Source: Bacteroidota bacterium
GTDB taxonomy: Bacteria > Bacteroidota > Bacteroidia > Flavobacteriales > Flavobacteriaceae
NCBI GenBank assembly: GCA_023427845.1
Contig: JAEYZX010000114.1
Span: forward strand, 1 to 16,136
DNA length: 16,136 bases
Direction of reading: 5' to 3'
The first letter of the stretch is position 1; each line of letters starts with the position of its first letter. Below the pieces are notes generated by a model, which worked only from the letters and a program-made list of their open reading frames with translations, was not told the origin of the DNA and ran no database searches. This document shows, piece after piece, positions 1 through 6,752 of the stretch. The translations under genes were made by a program, and so were the position numbers.

Positions 1-26
1 GTGTTTGTACCCCGTAAAAATCTATG

Positions 27-34
27 CAAATATA
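27..34 (-). promoter_or_regulatory. Possible -7 promoter element for a gene beyond the left edge
   Basis: Read on the minus strand this is TATATTTG, which fits the Bacteroidetes -7 consensus TAnnTTTG. It points out of the window to the left, and no gene is visible between it and the edge. A minus-strand gene may therefore start just outside. I see no good -33 TTTG at the standard 19-bp spacing, so the call is weak. Confidence 0.3.
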
Positions 35-149
35 TAATTTTCTCATCCGCCAAGATTATGTACCCTATTTTTTTTGGGGTGTTGTTGAAATATTTTATTT
101 TGAATTGATTCCAATGCAGCATATGAATTGATAATCGTCACGGCGTTAC

Positions 150-226
150 CCCTATTCCCTAATCCCTTTTCCCTCTTCCCTTTTCCCTTTTCCCTATTCC
201 CTATTCCCTAATCCCTAATCCCTCAT
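150..226. repeat. 7-bp tandem array, 11 units of CCCTNNT
   Basis: CCC triplets begin at 150, 157, 164, 171, 178, 185, 192, 199, 206, 213 and 220, exactly 7 bp apart with no slip. The units in order are CCCTATT, CCCTAAT, CCCTTTT, CCCTCTT, CCCTTTT, CCCTTTT, CCCTATT, CCCTATT, CCCTAAT, CCCTAAT, CCCTCAT. The CCCT core and the final T never change; only positions 5 and 6 vary. The minus strand therefore carries eleven GGG runs separated by 4-nt loops. A second array of the same family lies at 14991-15046. Seven is not a multiple of three and no gene spans it, so it is non-coding. Confidence 0.95.
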
Positions 227-372
227 GACAACATTAAACCCAAGCGACCGCTTTCCCGATTGTTCCGAATTCGACTTGGATTTCAGTCTTTAACACTCGT
301 TAATTTTTTAATAATGGCATAGGCTTTATGAAATGCATTGGATAACTTTAGTATAATAACTTTAAATCGCAA

Positions 373-645
373 ATGATGAGAAATAGAAGCCTTATTATTG
401 GAGTCGCTGTCGGTGTGGCAGCCCTGACAGCAGCAGGAATTTTGATGTCTAAACGCAACCGTTCAAACGGTGAAATGGAGAACGGCGAACAGCAATTGGC
501 CGATACCTTTAAACACAAGCTGAACAGCTTGCAGCGAAAAGCCAAAAAAGAGTTGAAAGTCGCTTCCGCAGATGGCGGTGATGTTTCGAATGTAGCCAAG
601 GAACGTGCAAATCAATGGGTCACGAAAGCCGGAGCCAACCTGTAA
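373..645 (+). CDS. Small single-pass membrane protein, YtxH-like
   Basis: A 90-residue protein. After a short basic start (MMRNR) comes one hydrophobic segment, about residues 6-25, rich in Gly, Ala and Val, followed by a basic patch (SKRNR, 27-31). The rest is a charged, probably helical tail rich in Lys, Glu and Gln. This plan (N-terminal anchor with a glycine-rich helix, then a soluble amphipathic tail) is that of YtxH-type and related small envelope-stress proteins, but it is simple and the assignment is tentative. No biochemical role can be read from it. ATG at 373 and ATG at 376 are adjacent and either could be the start; no Shine-Dalgarno is present. The gene stands alone with its own terminator at 651-675. 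Confidence 0.75.
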   Translation: MMRNRSLIIGVAVGVAALTAAGILMSKRNRSNGEMENGEQQLADTFKHKLNSLQRKAKKELKVASADGGDVSNVAKERANQWVTKAGANL

Positions 646-650
646 AACTA

Positions 651-675
651 AAAGCCTTATTTAAGGCTTTTTTTT
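651..675 (+). terminator. Rho-independent terminator of the YtxH-like gene
   Basis: AAAGCCTTA (651-659) pairs perfectly with TAAGGCTTT (662-670) and is followed by further T to 675. It begins 5 bp after the stop codon at 643-645. The left arm also has an A-run, but no minus-strand gene ends here. Confidence 0.85.
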
Positions 676-769
676 ATGCCGCAACTCCGCGCTATAATTA
701 TGCAAGATTACAGAAGAATTATATAAGAAAAATTTTCATCAATTTTCAATCTTTACATTTTACGTTCTA

Positions 770-1771
770 ATGATTAATGTTACCAAACACGGAATAATTT
801 TATCGAAGAGAAATTTTGCGTTTGAGGCGGAAGGAGTCCTTAATCCTGCAGTCATTCAATTTGAGGGCAGCATTCATATGTTTTACCGGGCAGTTGCAAA
901 AGGAAATCGCTCATCCATCGGTTATTGCAGGCTCGAAGATCCACTGACTGTCATTGAACAATATGATTACCCAATTGTGGTGGCAGAAAATGACTATGAA
1001 GCACAAGGCGTCGAAGATCCGCGAATCGTTAAAATAGAAGATACTTTTTATTTATCGTACAGCGGTTACGACGGTCAGAATGCATTTGGATGCGTAGCGC
1101 TATCAGATGATCTGAAAACGTTTCAAAAGCTTGGAGTCATAGTCCCTAAGGTCACAGGTGATGAACTTCGGTCTTTGCTAAAAGAAAAAAGCCTCAATTT
1201 AAAATATTTCCAGCCCAGCACGGGTAATCAATATGTTTGGGACAAAAATCTGGTATTCTTTCCGAGAAAAATCAATGGCAAGTTGGCTTTTCTTCACCGA
1301 ATCCGGCCCGGTATTCAAATAGCGTTTGCAAAAGACCTGCGCGATTTGACGACAGAGTATTGGCATAAGTATTTCTCGGAATTCGAAAATCATATTGTAT
1401 TGGACCCAAAATTCACTCATGAACTGAGTTATATTGGAGGCGGATGTCCGCCCATCGAAACCGACTATGGTTGGCTACTGATTTATCATGGCGTTCATGA
1501 CACAATTAACGGATATGAATATGTTGCCTGCGCTGCATTATTGGATTTGGATGATCCAACTAAGGAAATAGCCCGGCTTCCGTATCCTTTGTTCAAGCCC
1601 GAAGAAAAATGGGAAACTGAAGGTTATGTGGATTATGTCTGCTTTCCTACGGGTTCTGTAGAAGTAAATGATGTCCTATATATTTATTATGGCGCTGCCG
1701 ATGAAAGGATTGGCGTCGCCTCGTTGTCAAAATCGTGCTTACTCGAAGAACTTCTAAAATATAAAGTTTAA
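770..1771 (+). CDS. GH130-family glycoside phosphorylase/hydrolase (mannoside-type)
   Basis: A 333-residue protein of glycoside hydrolase family 130, a five-bladed beta-propeller family acting on beta-mannosides, mostly by phosphorolysis. There is no signal peptide, so it is cytoplasmic. Visible family motifs are NPA (25-27), GVEDPR (80-85) with D83 the expected catalytic acid, DKN (158-160) and FPRK (164-167), HRIRP (176-180), GGGCPPI (223-229), YHGV (240-243 approximately) and YYGAAD (306-311). Length is normal for the smaller GH130 members. The basic residues around 166-179 would suit phosphate binding, but I cannot place it in a subfamily, so phosphorylase versus hydrolase is open. The glycosyltransferase gene follows 18 bp later on the same strand, almost certainly as one operon. 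A TACATTTT at 754-761 may be the -7 element, without a clear -33. Confidence 0.88.
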   Translation: MINVTKHGIILSKRNFAFEAEGVLNPAVIQFEGSIHMFYRAVAKGNRSSIGYCRLEDPLTVIEQYDYPIVVAENDYEAQGVEDPRIVKIEDTFYLSYSGYDGQNAFGCVALSDDLKTFQKLGVIVPKVTGDELRSLLKEKSLNLKYFQPSTGNQYVWDKNLVFFPRKINGKLAFLHRIRPGIQIAFAKDLRDLTTEYWHKYFSEFENHIVLDPKFTHELSYIGGGCPPIETDYGWLLIYHGVHDTINGYEYVACAALLDLDDPTKEIARLPYPLFKPEEKWETEGYVDYVCFPTGSVEVNDVLYIYYGAADERIGVASLSKSCLLEELLKYKV

Positions 1772-1789
1772 AACTAACAAATACAAACC

Positions 1790-4144
1790 ATGGAACCGCA
1801 CATGTTGAACAAGCCCGGAAATCCTGCATTTCCATTCTTCATGCCCAACGACTTCTTTCTGGAAAACAAAGTTTCCGGCAACAAAGTTCTGCCGGAGATT
1901 TTATTCATTACATCTTTTCCTCCACGACAATGTGGGATTGCGACATATTCGCAGGACTTGATTTTGGCGATGAACCGTCAGTTCGTTGATTCGTTTTCGC
2001 TAAAAGTGTGCGCATTGGAAAATAACAATGAAAAGCACAAATATGAAGGGAATGAAGTCAAATACACTTTAAACACATCAAATCCGGAATCGTATGTAGC
2101 GATGGCTGAGCAGATTAATTCTGACGATTCGCTCCAAAGTGTTGTGATTCAGCATGAATTTGGATTTTTTGCAGACAATCTCGCCGACTTCAATAATTTT
2201 CTGACTGCTGTCAAAAAACCTGTTGTAGTGGTTTTTCATACGGTCCTTCCCCATCCGGATGATGCTTTCAGGAAGAATGTGCAACACATAATCGATCACT
2301 CGGCAGGCATTATCGTAATGACGAACGTAGCATCCGAAATCCTCCAAAGGGATTACATCATCGACAGCTCAAAAATTGCCGTTATTCCGCATGGCACTCA
2401 TCTTGTTCCTCATCTCGATAAAAAAGCGCTCAAGGAAAAGTACGGAATCAGTAACAGAAAAGTCCTTTCAACATTCGGTTTGTTGAGTTCAGGCAAAAGC
2501 ATTGAAACAACACTTGATGCATTGCCCAATATCATAAAAACCAGTCCCGACGTGCTGTTTCTTATACTCGGAAAAACGCACCCAAACGTTGTATTGCATG
2601 AGGGCGAAAAATACCGCGAATTTTTGCAGGATAAAATCGATGCGCTGAATTTAAATAAACATGTAAAATTTGTAAACAAGTACCTTGAGCTGAGCGAACT
2701 GCTTGAATATTTGCAGATGACCGATATTTATCTGTTTACGTCAAAAGATCCGAATCAGGCCGTGAGCGGAACCTTTTCCTACGCATTAAGCTGCGGCTGT
2801 CCCGTAGTTTCTACTCCGATACCGCACGCAAAAGAGGTTTTGGCCGATGGTGCGGGAATGCTTTTTGATTTTGGAAATTCCGAGCAATTGGCGAATGCTG
2901 TCAATACGTTGCTTTTCGACATCAAGCTGCGTCACGAAACTGTTCTGAGAGGCCTTCATAAAATTACGGGAACGTGCTGGCAGAATGCCGCTGTAACGCA
3001 TGGAAAATTCCTGCAGAAACTATCGCCCGACCTACAACTGCACTATCGCAATCCGGAAATCAATCTTGACCATATTAAAAGAATGACAACCGATTTTGGT
3101 ATACTGCAATTCTCAAAACTGAATCAACCCGATTTAAGTTCAGGATACACAATCGACGACAATTCGCGCGCGCTGATTGCAGTCTGTCAATATTATAAAG
3201 CGAAATTGGATCCATCGGTACTGAAGTACATTGCGATCTATCTTAATTTTATCGATTATTGCGAACGCCGCGGAGGACTCTTCATGAATTACGTCGACAT
3301 CAATCAGAAGTTTACAAGACAAAATGCCGAAGTGAACCTCGAGGATGCGTCAGGCCGTGCAATGTGGGCCTTGGGTTATGTCGTATCATTGGCATCAATT
3401 CTTCCCGCACCTCTTGGGCAAAAGGCCAAGGCAATTTATGAAAGAAACCAATCATGGCTTTCAACTGTACATTCACCCCGCGCAATGGCCTTTATTATAA
3501 AAGGGGCATACTACTACAGTAGAAACGAGGATTCGTCAAACACAACTTCGACAGTCGATTTGCTTGCGAGCCGTTTGGTTCAAATGTATCGGCACGAAGC
3601 AACCGCCGATTGGATTTGGTTTGAAAGCTACCTTACCTATGCCAACAGCGTTTTGCCAGAAGCATTACTCTGTGCATATGCGATGACAGGAAACGAAGTA
3701 TACAAAGACATCGCAAGAAAATCGTTTGATTTTCTGCTGTCAAAAACATTTACAGATGATTGCATAAAAGTGGTTTCCAATAAATCGTGGCATCATAAAA
3801 ATTCCGAATGCGACCAGTTTGGTGAGCAGCCAATAGACGTCGCGTACACGATAATCGCACTTCGGAAATTCCATGATATTTTTAAAGAGCGGAGGTATCT
3901 TGAAAAAATGGAAATCGCATTCAATTGGTTCCTCGGAAACAATCACCTGCAGCAAATAGTATACAATCCTTGTACGGGAGGATGCTTCGACGGACTTGAG
4001 GAAAAAAACATCAACTTAAATCAAGGTTCCGAAGCAGCAGTGAGTTACTTGATGGCAAGAATGACCATCTATAAATATTTCGGAACAGAGAACCTGCTTT
4101 ATAACCGACGGAAGTCCAGGGTATTCAGGCAGGCAATAAACTAA
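1790..4144 (+). CDS. GT4-type glycosyltransferase fused to an all-helical C-terminal domain
   Basis: A 784-residue cytoplasmic protein in two parts. Residues about 34-410 form a GT-B glycosyltransferase of the GT4 superfamily: FPPRQCGIATYS (43-54) at the acceptor-side loop, QHEFGFF (121-127), IPHGTH (199-204), FGLLSSGKS (229-237), and SGTFSYALSCGCPVV (326-340) with HAKEVL (346-351). The usual E-x7-E pair appears replaced by Q323 and Y331. Residues about 425-770 look like an alpha/alpha toroid: YTIDDNSRAL (453-462), LEDASGRAMWALG (517-529), WIWFES (608-613), FGEQPIDVAY (677-686), NPCTGGCFDGL (726-736) and NQGSEA (744-749), rich in conserved-looking Asp, Glu, Trp and Arg. Proteins of this plan are known to me beside GH130 genes in diverse bacteria; acceptor and product are not established. 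Start ATG 1790 is chosen; M5 (1802) is possible. Confidence 0.85.
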   Translation: MEPHMLNKPGNPAFPFFMPNDFFLENKVSGNKVLPEILFITSFPPRQCGIATYSQDLILAMNRQFVDSFSLKVCALENNNEKHKYEGNEVKYTLNTSNPESYVAMAEQINSDDSLQSVVIQHEFGFFADNLADFNNFLTAVKKPVVVVFHTVLPHPDDAFRKNVQHIIDHSAGIIVMTNVASEILQRDYIIDSSKIAVIPHGTHLVPHLDKKALKEKYGISNRKVLSTFGLLSSGKSIETTLDALPNIIKTSPDVLFLILGKTHPNVVLHEGEKYREFLQDKIDALNLNKHVKFVNKYLELSELLEYLQMTDIYLFTSKDPNQAVSGTFSYALSCGCPVVSTPIPHAKEVLADGAGMLFDFGNSEQLANAVNTLLFDIKLRHETVLRGLHKITGTCWQNAAVTHGKFLQKLSPDLQLHYRNPEINLDHIKRMTTDFGILQFSKLNQPDLSSGYTIDDNSRALIAVCQYYKAKLDPSVLKYIAIYLNFIDYCERRGGLFMNYVDINQKFTRQNAEVNLEDASGRAMWALGYVVSLASILPAPLGQKAKAIYERNQSWLSTVHSPRAMAFIIKGAYYYSRNEDSSNTTSTVDLLASRLVQMYRHEATADWIWFESYLTYANSVLPEALLCAYAMTGNEVYKDIARKSFDFLLSKTFTDDCIKVVSNKSWHHKNSECDQFGEQPIDVAYTIIALRKFHDIFKERRYLEKMEIAFNWFLGNNHLQQIVYNPCTGGCFDGLEEKNINLNQGSEAAVSYLMARMTIYKYFGTENLLYNRRKSRVFRQAIN

Positions 4145-4169
4145 AAAAGAGACCAACTGGTCTCTTTTT
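4144..4169. terminator. Bidirectional terminator between convergent genes
   Basis: AAAAAGAGACCA (4144-4155) pairs perfectly over 12 bp with TGGTCTCTTTTT (4158-4169) around a 2-nt loop. The A-run and T-run make it usable from both sides. It overlaps the stop codon of the glycosyltransferase (4142-4144) and lies 12 bp beyond the stop of the minus-strand lipoprotein gene. Confidence 0.9.
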
Positions 4170-4181
4170 ATTTAAAGGCTA

Positions 4182-4700
4182 TCAATTTAAGATTTTCACA
4201 TTCTGATCGTCAATTCCGTATGCTTCAATAACTGCATTGTAGTCGCTATGGTCGACTGCCTGCGTACCTTTTGAAAAATATCCGGGAACAATAACGATCC
4301 TGAAAACCTTATTAGTTGTAAAGCTTGCAGGAAGCGTATTGAAATCGAGATTGGAATCTATGAATATCGAGAACTGATCATATGAAAAGCTGAAATTATA
4401 TTGTGCTTCTCCGCCTGCAAAATAGTAAATCTGAGGCAACATAGCCCATGTATCTATATTGTCATTCGTATTAACAAGCTCATAAATAAGTACGTTATCG
4501 CTTTGCAGGATTACCGGATTCAATGTGTAAGTCAGAAACCAGTCATTTGCCGGGGTGAAATTTACACCGGTCACTTCAAACACTTCTGCTTCAGCGCTGA
4601 AACCAGGTTCGCCCGGAGCACCTGCCGGACCCTCAGGCCCTTCACAACCTTGTAGTGCCAACATTCCGGCTACCGTAAGAAATAAGAATATCTTCTTCAT
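4182..4700 (-). CDS. Lipoprotein with a short collagen-like G-x-y stretch
   Basis: A 172-residue predicted lipoprotein. The signal peptide ends in the lipobox LQGC, with C19 as the lipidated cysteine. Immediately after it is a short G-x-y run (GPEGPAGAPGEPG, about 21-33), only four triplets plus one Gly and far too short for a collagen triple helix. It probably acts as an extended linker holding the domain off the membrane. The remaining ~135 residues are rich in aromatic and beta-branched residues and look like a beta-sandwich. This architecture (lipobox, G-x-y linker, small beta domain) recurs in Flavobacteriia; the function is unknown. The gene has its own promoter candidate (4721-4751) and shares a terminator with the glycosyltransferase gene. 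Confidence 0.85.
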   Translation of the reverse strand: MKKIFLFLTVAGMLALQGCEGPEGPAGAPGEPGFSAEAEVFEVTGVNFTPANDWFLTYTLNPVILQSDNVLIYELVNTNDNIDTWAMLPQIYYFAGGEAQYNFSFSYDQFSIFIDSNLDFNTLPASFTTNKVFRIVIVPGYFSKGTQAVDHSDYNAVIEAYGIDDQNVKILN

Positions 4701-4720
4701 AGTTTTAATTATTTAGATTA

Positions 4721-4751
4721 TAAATGTAGACATTTCAAAAACCAAACCAAA
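4721..4751 (-). promoter_or_regulatory. Promoter of the collagen-like lipoprotein gene
   Basis: On the minus strand TTTG (plus 4748-4751) is followed by exactly 19 bp and then TACATTTA (plus 4721-4728). This matches the Bacteroidetes housekeeping promoter TTTG-N19-TAnnTTTG except for the last base. It lies 20 bp upstream of the start codon, giving a 5' leader of roughly 15 nt. Confidence 0.55.
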
Positions 4752-4801
4752 ATCAGGAAACTACCTAATTTTATCAATTTAAAACGCAATATCTTTAGCA
4801 G

Positions 4802-5359
4802 ATGGAACAATTAAAATTATACATGGTCATGCTTGGATGTAAGCCTTCCGGACGCCTGACCGAGCAGCACGACATTTTTTTTGGCGTCGGAACGTCGCTT
4901 AAATCACTGATTCCTCAGTTTCACGAATTTTGGCCTGAAGCGAAAGGCGACATCCATATAGACGCCTGGAGAGAAGTTACCTGTGTTGAAAATTACGCGA
5001 TCAGCATCGTACCAAGAAGCCAAGAAGTGAATGGCGATTTAAATCTATATTTTATAAACCTTGGAGGTTACAAAAAAGGTGAATTTGACGAATATCATTA
5101 CAAAGTATTGGCGATAGCCGATTCTGTGGCTCAAGCGGGCAAACAATCAAAGTCAACGGCTTTTTATAAACATTATAATTTTAAAGGAGCAACATCGCAT
5201 ATCGACGACAAATATGGAATCGATGTTGATGATACATTCAAGGTTGAGGATGTTTTGCCGTCAAAATTCAAATCGTCCTACCAAATAGACATTGTTGAAA
5301 ATAGCCGGTCAGAAGATGATGAACTCCATATCGGCTACTTAAAACTCAGCAAAATTTAA
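4802..5359 (+). CDS. DUF1543 domain protein
   Basis: A 185-residue soluble protein without signal peptide. I recognise the DUF1543 family from LGCKPSGR (11-18), TEQHDIFFGVG (20-30) and FWPEAKGDIHIDAWREV (43-59), together with the later LGGYKKGEFDEYHYK region. The family is widespread in Bacteroidetes and some Gammaproteobacteria; its biochemical role is not known and nothing here reveals one. The start codon at 4802 lies only 4 bp after a TATCTTTA (4790-4797). If that were the -7 element the mRNA would be almost leaderless, so the true promoter may be elsewhere in the 101-bp gap. The stop codon abuts the stop of the convergent gene with no bases between. Confidence 0.8.
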   Translation: MEQLKLYMVMLGCKPSGRLTEQHDIFFGVGTSLKSLIPQFHEFWPEAKGDIHIDAWREVTCVENYAISIVPRSQEVNGDLNLYFINLGGYKKGEFDEYHYKVLAIADSVAQAGKQSKSTAFYKHYNFKGATSHIDDKYGIDVDDTFKVEDVLPSKFKSSYQIDIVENSRSEDDELHIGYLKLSKI

Positions 5360-6595
5360 TCATTCGATCATCACATTGATGTTATTCTGTCGCGATTCAC
5401 CTACCTGCAAATGATAAACTCCGTCAGCAAGGCCGCTCACATCGATACGATGGTTCAGACTTTCGAGAATCCCTTCCAAAACCTGCTGTCCGGTCGGACT
5501 GAACAAAATATATCGCGCACCAAGCATGTCTGTACGGATGCTGATCGTCAAAGTCTGATCGGTCGGATTTGGATAAACCGCAAAATTGCGATTCCCGATA
5601 AAATCACGCAGGTCGAGACTGACATTATTTATATAATAACTTAGATATGGTGTTAAATCCAACAGATGCATCTTGGCCGGGATATTCAAAAAACCTTGTG
5701 AAAGTGCTTCGTTTGTGAGCCAGTACCTAAGCCCGTCTGTAGTCGCGATCCCTTCAATTTGGTGGAATTGCAACGGAATCGCAATTTTGCGCTTATTGGC
5801 CGAGAAGAAATTATGACCGTAAAAATCGTACAACAAATATACAAATGGCCTCAGCAACACATCATAACCTGAAAGCACGAGCAGCCGGCGGTTCTGAAGA
5901 TATGTCGCTCCGGTCACCAATCCGTTAACTTCGAGCACTCCCGTCAGCAATGCGGTGTGCGTTCCATTGAGTTTGGGAATCCGATATACCGCGGTAGCAT
6001 TGGAAGTCCATTGTTTTGTAAACAGATACAGATAATCGGATGAAGCCACCATTGCCTCGCAATCAAAATCGGTTGTATTTGCTGCAACAGGTGAAAAATC
6101 AGTTTGATCCTCATAAGAAAAAAATATGGTGTCGATCACGGGCGTTGGTGTTCCAAAACTTTCTTTTGTAATTCTCAAAATCCGCAGATTTTGACGGTTT
6201 CCGTGCGAATTATTTCCAAAGTCACCAACATAAATGAAACTCTCATCTTGTGCCAAATCTTCCCAATCCTGATTTACAACGCCCGGAAGTGGATAGGCTG
6301 CCGAAATTGCGCCTGTAATTGTATCGAGCGAATATAAATTCGTGTCGGTATCGTCATTATGTGTCAGCAGTAAGTTGTTGTAGCGAATCAATCCTGAAGA
6401 CTCACTGACGGAAGTGGGAATATTGACAGAACTTAGCGGAGCAACAGAAATGTTTGCATAAATACAGCTTCCGTCATTATCGGTCGCGACCGGATTGTAG
6501 TTTGCCGAAAGCGGATCGGTGCAACCGGATACCTGAGCTTGCGATGTTTGAATGATAAAGAAGAAACCCAGCAGTAAAAAGTAGAAACGTTTCAT
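5360..6595 (-). CDS. Secreted T9SS cargo protein with beta-propeller-like core
   Basis: A 411-residue exported protein. A signal peptide ends near residue 20 (QTSQA). It is followed at once by one copy of the GCTDP...NYNP.AT..DGSC motif (24-44), a cysteine-containing module common in Bacteroidetes surface proteins. Residues about 50-330 contain recurrent short strands with motifs such as SESSGL (63-68), HNDDTD, DWEDLA and VGDFGNN, suggesting a beta-propeller. The last ~75 residues are a type A T9SS sorting domain: VYPNP (340-344), FSPTGQQV (29th residue of the domain onward) and the GLADGVYHL motif. The protein should therefore be secreted across the outer membrane and either anchored or released. 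Enzymatic activity cannot be read from the sequence. It is monocistronic as far as visible. Confidence 0.85.
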   Translation of the reverse strand: MKRFYFLLLGFFFIIQTSQAQVSGCTDPLSANYNPVATDNDGSCIYANISVAPLSSVNIPTSVSESSGLIRYNNLLLTHNDDTDTNLYSLDTITGAISAAYPLPGVVNQDWEDLAQDESFIYVGDFGNNSHGNRQNLRILRITKESFGTPTPVIDTIFFSYEDQTDFSPVAANTTDFDCEAMVASSDYLYLFTKQWTSNATAVYRIPKLNGTHTALLTGVLEVNGLVTGATYLQNRRLLVLSGYDVLLRPFVYLLYDFYGHNFFSANKRKIAIPLQFHQIEGIATTDGLRYWLTNEALSQGFLNIPAKMHLLDLTPYLSYYINNVSLDLRDFIGNRNFAVYPNPTDQTLTISIRTDMLGARYILFSPTGQQVLEGILESLNHRIDVSGLADGVYHLQVGESRQNNINVMIE

Positions 6596-6691
6596 ATGCG
6601 AGGGATTTTAAGTTACTTAAATTTACGAAAAAACCATTGTCGCCCGTTACTTTTTTAAGCAATTTTGTGATTGGCCGATTTCTAAAAACCG

Positions 6692-6724
6692 TTTGGTAAG
6701 GATTTACAAACAATTCGTAAATTG
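6692..6724 (+). promoter_or_regulatory. Weak promoter candidate for the second T9SS cargo gene
   Basis: TTTG (6692-6695) and TAAATTG (6718-6724) resemble the Bacteroidetes -33 and -7 elements. The spacing is 22 bp instead of 19 and one T is missing from the -7 box. It lies 28 bp upstream of the start codon. Low confidence. Confidence 0.25.
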
Positions 6725-6752
6725 CAGCTAATCAACCTAAAATCACCAAATT

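Larger units (their letters stand above)
1..372. other. Gene-free left region
   Basis: I find no credible coding region here. Visible features are the outward-facing promoter-like element near position 30, the 7-bp tandem array at 150-226, and a short inverted repeat (TTAAC, 4-bp spacer, GTTAA, 290-303) followed by six T. The last 60 bases before the small gene at 373 are AT-rich and probably hold its promoter. The inverted repeat plus T-run is too weak to call a terminator. No tRNA or other structured RNA is recognisable. Confidence 0.6.

Noticed and set aside
150..226. Telomere or CRISPR array
   Set aside because: The 7-bp units have no spacers, so this is not CRISPR. The unit varies internally and the array is in the middle of ordinary genes, so a linear chromosome end is not supported.
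4600..4640. Collagen-like structural protein
   Set aside because: Only about four G-x-y triplets are present, too few for a triple helix. It is better read as a linker after the lipobox.
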